Position numbers and translations under genes: made by a program
Source: Planctomycetota bacterium
GTDB lineage: Bacteria; Planctomycetota; UBA1135; UBA2386
Reading direction: 5' to 3'
Assembly (NCBI GenBank): GCA_020851075.1
Contig: JADZDL010000018.1
Span: 1 to 62,581, forward strand
Length of the DNA stretch: 62,581 nucleotides
Shown here: positions 40,952 to 49,798 of the stretch, in pieces
Position numbering within the stretch: the first letter of the stretch is position 1
Layout: every line of letters starts with the position of its first letter
The notes under the pieces: generated by a model
What the model saw: the letters and a program-made list of their open reading frames with translations, nothing else
Database searches by the model: none
Told to the model about the DNA's origin: nothing

Positions 40952-42007
40952 TCAGTGCTGCGGCGTGCCCTGCAGCGACAGTTCTCCTTCCCAGCGGTAG
41001 TGACTCGTCACGTTGCTGCGCGCAGCGCCGCGTCGGATCGTAGCCGACAGCGGCAGCGGGCCCGCGGTGTCGCCGGGCTGCACGATGTAATGACCCAGAT
41101 ACGTGGCACGTTCGCCACGCGGATCGGGGTGGCGCTGCGTCAACTGCATGGGAACGTGGGTGCGCAGGCGGCCCACGTCGAAGCAGACTTCGCAGTCGGG
41201 GGAGCCGACCGCGACGACGTCGAGGCGCTCGCCTGCCTGGAATGGTCCCATGTGTTCCTGCGCGAGGCCGATGACCGTGAGGCGCGGTGTCAGCGGCCCA
41301 GGGTTGTTGCCGAGCGCGCCGCCGTTGAGGTCGGTGACGGCGTTGCGTGCGACGGAACGGGTGAGCTCGCGCAGATTGGCGCCGCGCAGGCCGGCGAGTG
41401 GTTCAGTCGCCACCGACAGGTAGCCCGTGGGGCCGCCCGAAAGGCCCGAACCGATGGTTTCCGTGCGATCGGCGGCAAACAGGCGTTCGCGACTGCTGCC
41501 GTCCAGGAGTTCGAGATGCAGCGCGACTTCGGCGGTTGCCTGGAGCACGTAGTAGCTGCGGTTCCAGCTGCGCAGATCACCGAATAACACACCATCGACG
41601 CCGAGCAGTCTGGCGAGCTCATGCGCGTTCGCGGGATTGCGCAGTTGTTCTGGCTGGAAACCGGCGTGCGCGAGCTGGGTGTCGGATTGCCAAGGATCAA
41701 CAACTTCGAAGTCGCTCTGTTGCAGCCAGGCCACGACATCCGTGCGGAGCAGGCGGCCGAGCTGGTCGCGCATCGGTGCTGCGCGGTTGGTCTGGAAGGA
41801 CAACAGCTCGCCAACCGGCGCCAGCGAATCGGACAGGAAGCCATCACTCGGCGCGGTGACCGCGAACGGCATCACAGCGATGCGATAGCCCATCGTGCGC
41901 AAGCTCGCGAGTTTGGGCGAGATGTCGTTCTTGGAGTTCATGCTCGTGCAGCCTGCTGCGGCGAGTGCCAGAGCCACCAGCGCGGCGGTACGCAGGATGT
42001 TCTTCAT
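40952..42007 (-). CDS. Lipoprotein of the GNA1162/LpoB-CsgG-like group (second copy)
   Basis: 351 residues from ATG 42007. Signal MKNILRTAALVALALAAAGC has a canonical lipobox with Cys20. The next domain opens with MGYRIAVMPFAV and has a LARLLGVDGVLFGDLRSW segment and V-A-L-H-L-E-L-L-D, the pattern of the DUF799/GNA1162 and LpoB/CsgG families, which sit at the outer or inner membrane and activate or export other components. The C-terminal part is a beta-rich domain. It starts 2 bp before the stop of the upstream paralogue, so they are coupled. Confidence 0.75.
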   Translation of the reverse strand: MKNILRTAALVALALAAAGCTSMNSKNDISPKLASLRTMGYRIAVMPFAVTAPSDGFLSDSLAPVGELLSFQTNRAAPMRDQLGRLLRTDVVAWLQQSDFEVVDPWQSDTQLAHAGFQPEQLRNPANAHELARLLGVDGVLFGDLRSWNRSYYVLQATAEVALHLELLDGSSRERLFAADRTETIGSGLSGGPTGYLSVATEPLAGLRGANLRELTRSVARNAVTDLNGGALGNNPGPLTPRLTVIGLAQEHMGPFQAGERLDVVAVGSPDCEVCFDVGRLRTHVPMQLTQRHPDPRGERATYLGHYIVQPGDTAGPLPLSATIRRGAARSNVTSHYRWEGELSLQGTPQH

Positions 42008-42879
42008 GGGCGCGCCTCCAGTCGAACTTCGCGACCGAGGGCGTCGCGTGCGACTACGACGAGAGGCGCGGCGGCAACGCCGGGGGCGAGATCGTGGGCA
42101 CCGCGAAACAGCCCCGTTTGGCCAGGAACGGCCACCATGGGCACAGCGCGCCATGGCGGCATGTCGAAGGTCACACTGGCCATCGGGTCCGCATGGACTT
42201 CGACGAGCACTCGTTCCCCTTGCGGGTTCGGGGTGCGTTCGACGCGAAGGTCGCGCAGTTCCGTCATCGCCGACGGTGGTTGCACGGTTGGTTGCATTGG
42301 CACGGTGGCGATGGTGTCCTCGACAAACTCGTCGACGAGGGCCAGCGTCGCGATGGGTGTTCCGTGCGCGGTCTGCGCCTGGATCTCAGTGATCACCTGG
42401 CCGCTCGCGAGCAGGAGGCCGCCGAGATTCGAAGCGCTGTGCTGCGCGGACCACCAGGCGTCACCGGCGGCGTTCCGCATGGTCAGTGAACCGCCGAATG
42501 CGTGCCTTCGGATGAGCAGGAGGTTGAATCGGCTCTCGTCGAACTCGTGGCCGAGGACCAGGGCGTCCACACCGAGTGCGGTCGTCACTTCCGCGATGGG
42601 GAGCTTGCTGGGGTCGAACTTCGCCGGGTCGTCCAGCCAGCCGTGTTCGGACAGAATGCGATCGACCCATGTGCAATCGAGGGGCAGCAGGCCACGCTCG
42701 CGCAGGCGCGTCTGCGCGAGCAGTCGGGCGCTGTCGCGTACCGGCAGTTCTGCTGCGCCCCCGAACGGCAATACCGCGATGGTATGCGGCACTGGCACAT
42801 CGTTGCGGATCGTTGAAATCACACTGCCGCACGAGGCGAACAACATGACCAGGCCAGCGAGACTCGTCGCGGGCTTCAT
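42004..42879 (-). CDS. Lipoprotein of the GNA1162/LpoB-CsgG-like group (first copy)
   Basis: 291 residues from ATG 42879. Signal MKPATSLAGLVMLFASCGS has Cys17 at the lipobox. The next segment PHTIAVLPFGGAAELPVR, then ALGVDALVLGHEFDESRFNL, mirrors the adjacent gene, so the two are probably paralogues. The C-terminal domain (about 200-291) is beta-rich and holds LVVVARDALGREVRLE, resembling a small Ig-like fold. It starts overlapping the cupredoxin-like gene by 4 bp and ends overlapping its paralogue by 4 bp. Confidence 0.75.
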   Translation of the reverse strand: MKPATSLAGLVMLFASCGSVISTIRNDVPVPHTIAVLPFGGAAELPVRDSARLLAQTRLRERGLLPLDCTWVDRILSEHGWLDDPAKFDPSKLPIAEVTTALGVDALVLGHEFDESRFNLLLIRRHAFGGSLTMRNAAGDAWWSAQHSASNLGGLLLASGQVITEIQAQTAHGTPIATLALVDEFVEDTIATVPMQPTVQPPSAMTELRDLRVERTPNPQGERVLVEVHADPMASVTFDMPPWRAVPMVAVPGQTGLFRGAHDLAPGVAAAPLVVVARDALGREVRLEARP

Positions 42880-43286
42880 GGGTGTGCCCCGACGTGGATG
42901 ACGCCGCGCTGCTCGGTGCCGGCGCCGCGCGCGACGAACGCAAACTCTCCTTCGTCGTGGAAGCAGAGGGTTGCGACACCCTGTGGGGCGAGGACTACCG
43001 AGCGCGCACCCAGCGGATCGGGAAGGAAGCCGAGCACGGTGTCGCATTCGTTGCAGACGGCCTTCTGAACCTCGATCTGGATCGGGGTCGTGCCGCCGTT
43101 GCGCCACACGATCGTGGCAAAGGCCGGGATCGACACGTGTGGCGTCGGCAGCACCGCGGTGTTCGTGAGGGTCACGGTCGCCGTGCTGCGGTGGCGGTGA
43201 GGGTGGATCGGGGGCGTGGCGGCGCAACCCGCGAGCAGAACCAGCGAAACGAGGCGGAGAATTCCGGGCGAGAACATCGAGCGCAT
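42876..43286 (-). CDS. Cupredoxin-like lipoprotein
   Basis: 136 residues with signal LRLVSLVLLAGCAATPP, lipobox Cys near 21. The mature part has ATIVWRNGGTTPIQIEV, then FLPDPLGARSVVLAPQGVAT and LCFHDEGEFAFVARG, the strand order of cupredoxins. A Cys-x-x-Cys (CNEC) and the C-F-H-D loop are present, so a metal site is possible but the full plastocyanin ligand set is not evident. It heads a three-gene lipoprotein unit with 4-bp overlaps. A shorter start at the second Met would not change the picture. Confidence 0.6.
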   Translation of the reverse strand: MRSMFSPGILRLVSLVLLAGCAATPPIHPHRHRSTATVTLTNTAVLPTPHVSIPAFATIVWRNGGTTPIQIEVQKAVCNECDTVLGFLPDPLGARSVVLAPQGVATLCFHDEGEFAFVARGAGTEQRGVIHVGAHP

Positions 43287-43358
43287 GGATACGAGCCCGC
43301 GCCGTTCGGTTCCATGGATCCTGGGCAGTTTGACGGCGGGAGCTCGAAGTCGCCCTTC

Positions 43359-43787
43359 TCAGGGCGCTTTCCGCGTGCGCGGTGTCGTCGGTCCCGGCCC
43401 CAGGTCGGCCAGCGTGCTGTCACCAGCCCACTCCTGGATGCACTCCTGCATCTTGCTCCAGATCGGATGGAGGGTGCACGGGTTCGTCGGATCGCACGCG
43501 GCAAAACCAAACGCGCACCCACCATCGAGATCGAGATCGATCGCGCGCAGGACATCGATGAGGCGGATCTGGCGCGGCGCCTTCATCAGGGCAAAACCGC
43601 CGCCGTGGCCGCGCTGCGAACGCACGAGACGAGCCACCACCAGCTTGCGCATGACCTTGGAGAGATACTGCTGCGGCACGCCGGTTCGTTCGCTGAGAGC
43701 GATCACGTTGATGCTTTCGCCTGGCGCAAGTGAGGTCAGGGTCGCCATCGCCCGCAGTCCGTACACGGCGGTCTGGTTCAGCAGCAT
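43359..43787 (-). CDS. Rrf2-family transcriptional regulator with Fe-S-type cysteines
   Basis: 142 residues. The N-terminal winged helix has AVYGLRAMATLTSLAPG, then IALSERTGVPQQYLSKVMRK and RGHGGGFALMKAPRQI, standard for Rrf2. Three cysteines follow with spacing C91-x6-C98-x5-C104, close to NsrR and IscR, where they hold a Fe-S cluster that responds to nitric oxide or iron-sulfur demand. The gene lies beside the nos cluster on the opposite strand, so it may be an NsrR-like nitric-oxide sensor that controls it. The ATG at 43787 is preferred because the family N-terminus begins there. The NsrR assignment is inferred. Confidence 0.85.
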   Translation of the reverse strand: MLLNQTAVYGLRAMATLTSLAPGESINVIALSERTGVPQQYLSKVMRKLVVARLVRSQRGHGGGFALMKAPRQIRLIDVLRAIDLDLDGGCAFGFAACDPTNPCTLHPIWSKMQECIQEWAGDSTLADLGPGPTTPRTRKAP

Positions 43788-43834
43788 TGCCTGATTCTGC
43801 ACTCCGTCGCGTTCATTTTCGCCTGCTGCTTGGA

Positions 43835-44383
43835 TCACCGCTTGGGGGGCAGCAGCACACCATCGAGCACGTGCACGATGCCGTTGGAGGCGCGGATGGA
43901 GCTGAGCACGTTGGCGCCGTTGACCTGCATCTTGCCGTCTTGGATGTGGATCGTCACCCGCTTGCCGTTGGCCATGGCGAGCTCTTGACCGTCTTTCAGG
44001 TCCTTCTGTTCGTAGACCGAGGTTGTCGCGTGGTACTTGATGATCTCCTTGAGATCGGCCTGCTGCTCCGGTTTGAGCAGCGATTCGACCGTGCCGGCGG
44101 GCAGCTTGTCGAAGGCAGCGTTGGTGGGTGCAAACACGGTGAGGGGGCCTGGATTGGCTACCGAACGTACGTAGTCGGCGGCTTGTAGCGCCGTGACTAG
44201 CGTCGTGTGGTCCTTGGAGCCCATCGCGATGCTGACGATGTTGGTGGGGTCGAGCGGCGGCGGGGGTGTGTTCTGTTTGACCTGGGCGGCAGTTGGAGCG
44301 GCGGGTCGTGTTGCTTCGGTGGTGGGGCCGCAGCTCGCGAAGCAGCAGCCGAGTAGGGTGAGGATGGTCAGGTGATGGTTCAT
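43835..44383 (-). CDS. FAS1 (fasciclin) domain lipoprotein
   Basis: 182 residues from ATG 44383, with AAGAAGG upstream. Signal MNHHLTILTLLGCCFASCG carries a lipobox-like Cys. The fasciclin domain is clear (about 50-180): FTTLVTAL-type DHTTLVTALQAADYV, then PLTVFAPTNAAFDKLPAGTV, and IKYHATTSVYEQ with the end NGIVHVLDGVLLP. FAS1 domains are adhesive or binding modules. It sits between the Rrf2 gene (47 bp away) and the divergent nos genes, so it is probably regulated with them. Confidence 0.88.
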   Translation of the reverse strand: MNHHLTILTLLGCCFASCGPTTEATRPAAPTAAQVKQNTPPPPLDPTNIVSIAMGSKDHTTLVTALQAADYVRSVANPGPLTVFAPTNAAFDKLPAGTVESLLKPEQQADLKEIIKYHATTSVYEQKDLKDGQELAMANGKRVTIHIQDGKMQVNGANVLSSIRASNGIVHVLDGVLLPPKR

Positions 44384-44630
44384 GGGCCTTCTTTGCAAGA
44401 GGACAGCAGCATCCATAATGACGATAAGCCAAGCAATACGACGGAGGGCGCACGCGGTGTGCTGAGGGGTGCAGCGGCATGCCTTCGTGGCAGCGGCTCT
44501 GGTTGATGGCGCGCTGTTGTTCGTAGCGGCCGTGCAACAGTGTCCCTACGAAGTAGTTCCCCGAATTCTGGATGGGAGAGTCCATTATAGGTGTGGATGA
44601 CCCAGCGAGAACGGCTGGGGAACAACTGGC
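44384..44630. other. Divergent FAS1-Rrf2 / nos intergenic region
   Basis: About 247 bp with no supported gene. It contains an AT-richer stretch near 44570-44600, with TTCTGG, 14 bp and TATAGG, a poor sigma70-like candidate. The inverted TGGA-N8-TCCA (about 44570-44585) may bind a regulator. Promoters for both directions must lie here. Confidence 0.45.
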
Positions 44631-45044
44631 ATGAACTCCACCCGTCGATCGCTCGCGTGTCTCGTCCTCACTTGCTCCTTCGCAGCCTGCGGCGGTGGAG
44701 CTCCCACTCCAAAGGACGCGCCCGCAGCCAAAGCGCCCGCGCCCGCGGCAGTCACCGGCGACAAGGAAGCGCAGGAGCTGTTCCAGTCGCTGTGTTCCAC
44801 CTGCCACGGCACGACTGGTCGTGGCGATGGCCCCGGTGCCGCTGCGATCAACCCGAAGCCGCGTTCGTTTGCTGACGAAGCCTGGCAGGCGTCCGTCACC
44901 GACGAGCAGATCCACAAGACGATCGTGTTCGGGGGCGCCGCGGTCGGCAAGAGCCCGTTCATGCCCGCGCAACCGCAGTTGAAGGGCAACACTAGCGTGC
45001 TCAATGGCCTGACCAAGATCATCCGCGGCTACCGCACCAAGTAG
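44631..45044 (+). CDS. Lipoprotein monoheme cytochrome c of the nos cluster
   Basis: 137 residues. Signal MNSTRRSLACLVLTCSFAAC with lipobox Cys20, then a Pro/Ala/Lys linker. The heme motif is CSTCH (C55, C58, H59), followed by GTTGRGDGPGAAAI, and SPFMPAQ holds the likely axial Met. It is a small class I cytochrome c, likely the electron donor to nitrous-oxide reductase. It lies 79 bp before nosZ. Confidence 0.88.
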   Translation: MNSTRRSLACLVLTCSFAACGGGAPTPKDAPAAKAPAPAAVTGDKEAQELFQSLCSTCHGTTGRGDGPGAAAINPKPRSFADEAWQASVTDEQIHKTIVFGGAAVGKSPFMPAQPQLKGNTSVLNGLTKIIRGYRTK

Positions 45045-45123
45045 TTCGCCGCCGTCACAACCAAGCACGGTGCGGTCGCTCGGCCCGAACGATCGCGCCT
45101 GACCCACAAGACAGAGGATCCCG

Positions 45124-47091
45124 ATGAACCCCATGCAGACGTGTCGTTCCGTTCGAGTTCTGGCCCTTCTCAGTGTTGCCGCGCTGGTGGCATGCGGTGG
45201 GCGAAATGCTGCGCAAGCCGGCTCCGGTGGCTCTGGCACCGACGTGCTGGCCTTGATGCAGGCTCGCAACCTGACCGAAGCGGACGTCACCGCTGCGCTC
45301 AAGACCTACACCCCGACCGGTCACCTTGACGAGTACTACACCTTCGCCTCGGGTGGGCACGGCGGCAACCTCATCGTCATCGGGGTGCCGAGCATGCGCA
45401 TCCTCAAGTATGTCGGCGTGTTCACGCCCGAACCGTGGCAGGGTTTTGGTTACGGCGACGAGAGTGGCGAGGTGCTCGCGCAGGGCAACCGCGGCGGCGT
45501 CGAGCTCACGTGGGCCGACATGCATCATCCAGCGTTGTCGGAGACGGACGGCGATTACGACGGCAAGTGGATCTTCGTCAACGACAAGTGCAACCCGCGC
45601 GTCGCAGTGGTCGACCTGTCGGACTTCATGACGAAGCAGATCGTCAGCAGCGAACTGATCGCGTCCGAACACGGCGCCACGTTCGTCACGCCAAATACGG
45701 ACTACATCGTCGAGACCTCGCAGTACCCGGCGCCGTTGGGTGGTGGTTACGCACCGATCGAGCAGTGGAACGACAAATACCGCGGCGCGATGATCTTCTG
45801 GCACTTCGACAAGGTGAAGGGTCGCATTGTGCCGGAGGAATCGTGGGCAATGGAATTGCCGCCGTACGTGCAGGATCTGGCAGATGCCGGCAAGAAGGTC
45901 AGCGACGGATGGGTGTTCTGTAACTCGGTCGACACCGAGCGTGCTTATGGCGGCATCCTCGAAGGCAAGCCGCCGCTCGAGTCGGGCGCGACGCAGAACG
46001 ACATGGACTACCTGCACTGCATCAACTGGCGCAAGGCGGAGGCGCTCGTGAAGGCCGGCAAGACCAACACCATCGCCGGTATGCGCGTGATCCCGCTGCA
46101 GACGATGATCGACGAGAACATCCTCGCGTTCATCCCGGAGCCGAAGAGCCCGCACGGCGTCGATATCACGCCCGATGGGGCGATGCTGGTCGTCGGCGGC
46201 AAGCTCGATACGCATACGACGGTCTACGACATCCCGAAGATCGCGGGCATGATCGCGGCCAAGAAGTACGTCGGCAAGGACCCCTACGGCGTGCCGATCC
46301 TCGACTTCAAGGAGTCGATCGTTGGTCAATGTGAGATCGGTCTAGGGCCGTTGCACACGGTGTTTGACGACAAGGGTTTTGCCTATACGTCGGTGTTCAT
46401 CGAAACGGTCGTCGCCAAGTGGTCGCTCAAGGACCTCAAGGTCGTGCAGAAGATCGACACCCACTTCAACATCGGCCACCTCGTGGCCGCCGAAGGCGAC
46501 ACGGTGAGCCCCGATGGCAAATACCTCATCGCCATGAACAAGTGGTCGCTAGACCGCTTCTCGCCGGTCGGGCCGCTGCTGCCGCAGAACTTCCAACTGA
46601 TCGATATCGGCGGCGAGAAGATGGAGCTGCTCTATGACATGCCGCTACCGCTCGGGGAGCCGCACTACGCCCAGATGGTGAAGGCCGACAAGATCAAGCC
46701 GATCGACGTCTACAAGCCGATCGGCATGAACCCCTACACCGAAGCGGTTGACGTGAACGCGACCACCGCCGGCAAGGAACGCATCGAGCGCCGCGACGAT
46801 GGTGTGCATGTGTTCATGACTTCGGTGCGCAGCCACTTCTCGCCCGACATCGTGCGAGTGAAGGTCGGTGACACCGTGCACTTGCATGTCACCAACGTGG
46901 AGCAGGCCCGCGACGCAACGCACGGCCTGGCGATCGGTGGTCAGAACATCAACGTCAGCCTCGAGCCTGGCAAGCACTGCAACATCAAGTTCGTGGTCAA
47001 GAAGGAGGGTGTGTTCCCCTTCTACTGCACCGAGTTCTGCAGTGCGCTGCACATCGAGATGGCGGGCTACCTGCTGGTCGAGCCCAAGTGA
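45124..47091 (+). CDS. nosZ: Nitrous-oxide reductase, clade II
   Basis: 655 residues. NosZ reduces N2O to N2 with the CuZ and CuA centres. Clade II features are clear: DMHHPALSETDGDYDGKWIF, then VNDKCNPRVAVVDLSDF. The CuA site lies at the end, FYCTEFCSALHIEMAGYLLV, with ligands C635, C639, H643 and M646. The signal is Sec-type, MNPMQTCRSVRVLALLSVA, then ALVACGG, a canonical lipobox, not Tat. So the enzyme is probably a lipoprotein at a membrane. ATG 45124 is the first gene start after the cytochrome and lies in GAGGATCCCG context. Confidence 0.97.
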   Translation: MNPMQTCRSVRVLALLSVAALVACGGRNAAQAGSGGSGTDVLALMQARNLTEADVTAALKTYTPTGHLDEYYTFASGGHGGNLIVIGVPSMRILKYVGVFTPEPWQGFGYGDESGEVLAQGNRGGVELTWADMHHPALSETDGDYDGKWIFVNDKCNPRVAVVDLSDFMTKQIVSSELIASEHGATFVTPNTDYIVETSQYPAPLGGGYAPIEQWNDKYRGAMIFWHFDKVKGRIVPEESWAMELPPYVQDLADAGKKVSDGWVFCNSVDTERAYGGILEGKPPLESGATQNDMDYLHCINWRKAEALVKAGKTNTIAGMRVIPLQTMIDENILAFIPEPKSPHGVDITPDGAMLVVGGKLDTHTTVYDIPKIAGMIAAKKYVGKDPYGVPILDFKESIVGQCEIGLGPLHTVFDDKGFAYTSVFIETVVAKWSLKDLKVVQKIDTHFNIGHLVAAEGDTVSPDGKYLIAMNKWSLDRFSPVGPLLPQNFQLIDIGGEKMELLYDMPLPLGEPHYAQMVKADKIKPIDVYKPIGMNPYTEAVDVNATTAGKERIERRDDGVHVFMTSVRSHFSPDIVRVKVGDTVHLHVTNVEQARDATHGLAIGGQNINVSLEPGKHCNIKFVVKKEGVFPFYCTEFCSALHIEMAGYLLVEPK

Positions 47092-47096
47092 TCTGT

Positions 47097-47119
47097 GTGG
47101 CCGGGTCACGCCTGGCCAC
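47097..47119 (+). promoter_or_regulatory. Short inverted repeat between nosZ and nosD
   Basis: GTGGCC and GGCCAC with an 11-nt loop, just after the nosZ stop and before nosD. It could reduce read-through or protect the nosZ message, so that nosZ is made in excess. No T-run follows. Confidence 0.3.
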
Positions 47120-47152
47120 TGAGTCGGTCCGTCCACGCGAACTGGTCCCGTC

Positions 47153-48460
47153 ATGTGCAAGTGGTTCGTCTTCCTGTTGTGCGGCGCTGGCTGCGGGAGC
47201 GGCAACGCGTCGTTGGCCAGCGCCAAGGTGGGCCCGCAGCAGCCTGTCAGCGGCATCGAAGTCCCTGCGGGTACGAGCCTGCAGGCCGCGATTGATGCGG
47301 CGCCCTCTGGCGCGACCCTGCTGCTCCAGCCAGGCGACTATCGCGGGGGAATCAAGATCGGAAGGCCTTTGCGCATCTGGGGGCCGCCTACGGCGCTGGT
47401 GCGTGGCGTCGAGGGGTCCACGTTGCGCGTGACCGGCGATCACGTGACCCTGCAGGGCTTCACGGTGATCGGCAGCGGCCAGCGTTTTGACTTGATGGAT
47501 GGTGGCGTGCACTTGCAGGGAGAGGACCTGGTCGTCGAAGGCCTCACGGTGCGCGAATCGTTGTTTGGCATCCTTGCCGAGCGCTGCAAGCGCGTGAGTT
47601 TGCGCGGCAATACGGTGATCGGCACGGGCCTGCCGGCAATGGGCCTGCGTGGCGACGGCATTCGCTTGTGGGAGACCGAAGACTCCGAAGTGCTCGACAA
47701 CACGGTGCGCGACTCTCGTGATGTCGTCGTGTGGTACTCGTCGCGCAATCACCTGGCGCGCAACACGGTGCTGCGATCTCGCTATGGCACCCACTTCATG
47801 TACAGCCACGACAACGTGCTCGAAGACAGCACCTACGTGGAGGACGAAGTTGGTGTCTTTGCGATGTACAGCCACGACTTGGTGATCCGCCGCAATCTCA
47901 TTGCAAAGTCCGGAGGTTCGGCGGGAATTGGAGTCGGCATCAAGGAGTCTGGCAACCTTACCGTTGAGTCAAATTGGTTCCTCGCCAATACGACGGGACT
48001 CTACATCGACACCGCTCCGCTCGATCCGGCGCACCACAATCGGTACCTGCACAACGTCGTTCGCTTCTCCGAGTCCGCCGTCGTTCTGCACGCGACGATC
48101 CAACGCAGCGAGTTCTTGGACAACCAGTTCCTCGACAACGGCGCGGTCGTGAAGGTTGGGGGGCAGGGCAATGCCCTCGGGTGCGTGTTTGCCGGCAACT
48201 ACTACGACACCTACCAGGGCTACGATTTTGATGGGGATGGGCGCGGGGACGTGCCGTTCGAGTTTCGCCGTTTGTCGACGCAGCTTGAGGGGCGCTATCC
48301 CGAGCTGTCACTGCTGCATGGTGCACCGGCGATGGCCATGGTGGATCTGGTTGGCGAGGTGATGCCGTTGTTCGCCCCGAAACAGCTCATGCAAGACCTT
48401 GTGCCGAGGCTACGGCCATTGGCCATGACATGGATGCCGGAGGTCGGTCATGCGCGTTGA
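47153..48460 (+). CDS. nosD: NosD copper-insertion/assembly protein
   Basis: 435 residues. NosD is periplasmic and needed with NosF and NosY to build the CuZ centre. A lipoprotein-like signal, MCKWFVFLLCGAGCGSG, opens the protein. The rest is the right-handed beta-helix of the family: SLQAAIDAAPSGATLLLQPG, then VTLQGFTVIGSGQRFDLMD, RYGTHFMYSHDNVLEDSTYV, and GYDFDGDGRGDVPFEF near the C-terminus, the NosD signature. It overlaps nosF by 11 bp. Confidence 0.95.
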   Translation: MCKWFVFLLCGAGCGSGNASLASAKVGPQQPVSGIEVPAGTSLQAAIDAAPSGATLLLQPGDYRGGIKIGRPLRIWGPPTALVRGVEGSTLRVTGDHVTLQGFTVIGSGQRFDLMDGGVHLQGEDLVVEGLTVRESLFGILAERCKRVSLRGNTVIGTGLPAMGLRGDGIRLWETEDSEVLDNTVRDSRDVVVWYSSRNHLARNTVLRSRYGTHFMYSHDNVLEDSTYVEDEVGVFAMYSHDLVIRRNLIAKSGGSAGIGVGIKESGNLTVESNWFLANTTGLYIDTAPLDPAHHNRYLHNVVRFSESAVVLHATIQRSEFLDNQFLDNGAVVKVGGQGNALGCVFAGNYYDTYQGYDFDGDGRGDVPFEFRRLSTQLEGRYPELSLLHGAPAMAMVDLVGEVMPLFAPKQLMQDLVPRLRPLAMTWMPEVGHAR

Positions 48461-49334
48461 ACTCAAGGGTCTGCAGAAGCGCTTTGGCAAGGTCCTCGCG
48501 CTGCGAGGTGTGACCATCGATTTGCCAGAAGGAAGCCGAACGGCGCTGATCGGGCCCAACGGCTCTGGCAAGTCGACACTGGTGCGTGTGCTGATGGGCA
48601 TGCTCTGTGCGGATGGAATGGTGTTGTTCGATGGCGTGGAAGCCAGCGAGGAGCGGCGAGAGCTGGCGCGACGCATCGCCTACGTGCCGCAGATCGCCCC
48701 GCGCCTTGCTGCGCCGGTGGGCGATGTCGTGCGGGCCGTGGCGGGATTGCGCGGGCAAGCCTGGACCGAAGTGGCTGCCATCGCGGCGGCGTTGTCCCTC
48801 GACCTCGATGCCTTGGCCAGGCGCCCGTTCCGGGCCCTTTCAGGCGGGCAACGGCAGAAAATCCTCGCTGCGCTCGCGCTGTCGTCGGGAGCAGAGCTGC
48901 TGTTGCTCGATGAGCCAACCGCAAGCATGGACCCCCGTAGCCGCGGCGAGTTCTTCCGTCTCGTCGAGAGCCTGCCGAGTTCGGTCACGGTGTTGTTGTG
49001 TTCGCACCGATTGGACGAGATCCGACGTCTCGTCGATCGTGTCATCGTGTTGGCGGAGGGCGAGCTTCGTTGGCAGGGCAGCGCCGCCGCGTACTTGGAC
49101 GATCATGCGGAGGCCGTCGTCGAGGTGCAGGTGGTCGGGGAACCGGCGGACACGTGGCTGCTCGCGCGCGGGTTTACGCGGGGCGCCACGGGCTGGTGGT
49201 CCAAAGCGCTGCCCGTGAACGAGCGCGCTCGCCTACTGGGTGAAATCGGTCGCAATCTGAATGGTCAGGTGCGCGATGTGATGGCGAGGGATGTCGAACG
49301 CCTGCAGCCAGATTCGCAAGGAGAACGAGAATGA
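48450..49334 (+). CDS. nosF: NosF ABC-type ATP-binding protein
   Basis: 294 residues. Walker A GPNGSGKST (35-43), signature LSGGQRQK, Walker B LLLLDEPTASMDPRS and the switch His are present. With NosY it forms the ABC transporter that supports CuZ assembly, probably moving a sulfur species. The C-terminal 80 residues (VVEVQVVGEPADTWLL...) form the extra domain seen in NosF. It overlaps nosD (11 bp) and nosL (4 bp). Confidence 0.95.
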   Translation: MRVELKGLQKRFGKVLALRGVTIDLPEGSRTALIGPNGSGKSTLVRVLMGMLCADGMVLFDGVEASEERRELARRIAYVPQIAPRLAAPVGDVVRAVAGLRGQAWTEVAAIAAALSLDLDALARRPFRALSGGQRQKILAALALSSGAELLLLDEPTASMDPRSRGEFFRLVESLPSSVTVLLCSHRLDEIRRLVDRVIVLAEGELRWQGSAAAYLDDHAEAVVEVQVVGEPADTWLLARGFTRGATGWWSKALPVNERARLLGEIGRNLNGQVRDVMARDVERLQPDSQGERE

Positions 49335-49798
49335 GCAGATCACGCGTTCCGATCCTGCCGTTGCTGTTGCTTGGCGCCGTGGTTGCGGCAGCTGGCGGCG
49401 CGGTGACCTACTCGGTCCTGGCGTCCGCCAAGATGCCAGATGGCCCATTCGATGTCGTCTGGGATAAGACTGCGTGCTCCGCGTGTGGCATGCACGTGGG
49501 AGAACCTGGTTATGCCGCGCAGTTGACGACGAAGGATGGGCGAACGCACGCATTCGACGACCCCGGGTGCCTGTTTCTCTATCTCGCGGAGCAGCAGCCG
49601 CAGGTGCACTCGATGTTCTTCCATCACCGCACGGAGAGCCGCTGGCTGGCGCGAGACAAGGTTGCGTTCCAGATCGCCGACAAGACGCCGATGGGCTTTG
49701 GTTTGGCGGCGGTGGATGGTGGCGCACGGGGTGCGATCGGGTTTGACGAAGCAGGTCGGAAGTGCCGGGAACGGACGACAAACCATGGAGGCAAGTGA
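49331..49798 (+). CDS. nosL: NosL-like copper chaperone
   Basis: 155 residues with an N-terminal membrane anchor (ILPLLLLGAVVAAAGGAVTY) rather than a lipobox. The copper motif CSACGM (C49, C52, M54) is followed by VGEPGYAAQLTTKDGRTHAF, then DDPGCLFLYLAE, the NosL signature. NosL binds Cu(I) for NosZ maturation. ATG overlaps the nosF stop by 4 bp and its stop overlaps nosY by one base. Confidence 0.92.
   Translation: MSRSRVPILPLLLLGAVVAAAGGAVTYSVLASAKMPDGPFDVVWDKTACSACGMHVGEPGYAAQLTTKDGRTHAFDDPGCLFLYLAEQQPQVHSMFFHHRTESRWLARDKVAFQIADKTPMGFGLAAVDGGARGAIGFDEAGRKCRERTTNHGGK

Noticed and set aside
43788..45302. N-terminal extension of the Rrf2 frame
   Set aside because: The open frame upstream of 43787 covers the FAS1 gene and the cytochrome on the other strand; no Rrf2 protein has such an extension.
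45055..46329. 424-codon minus-strand frame opposite nosZ
   Set aside because: nosZ is certain on the plus strand and the minus frame shows no domain.
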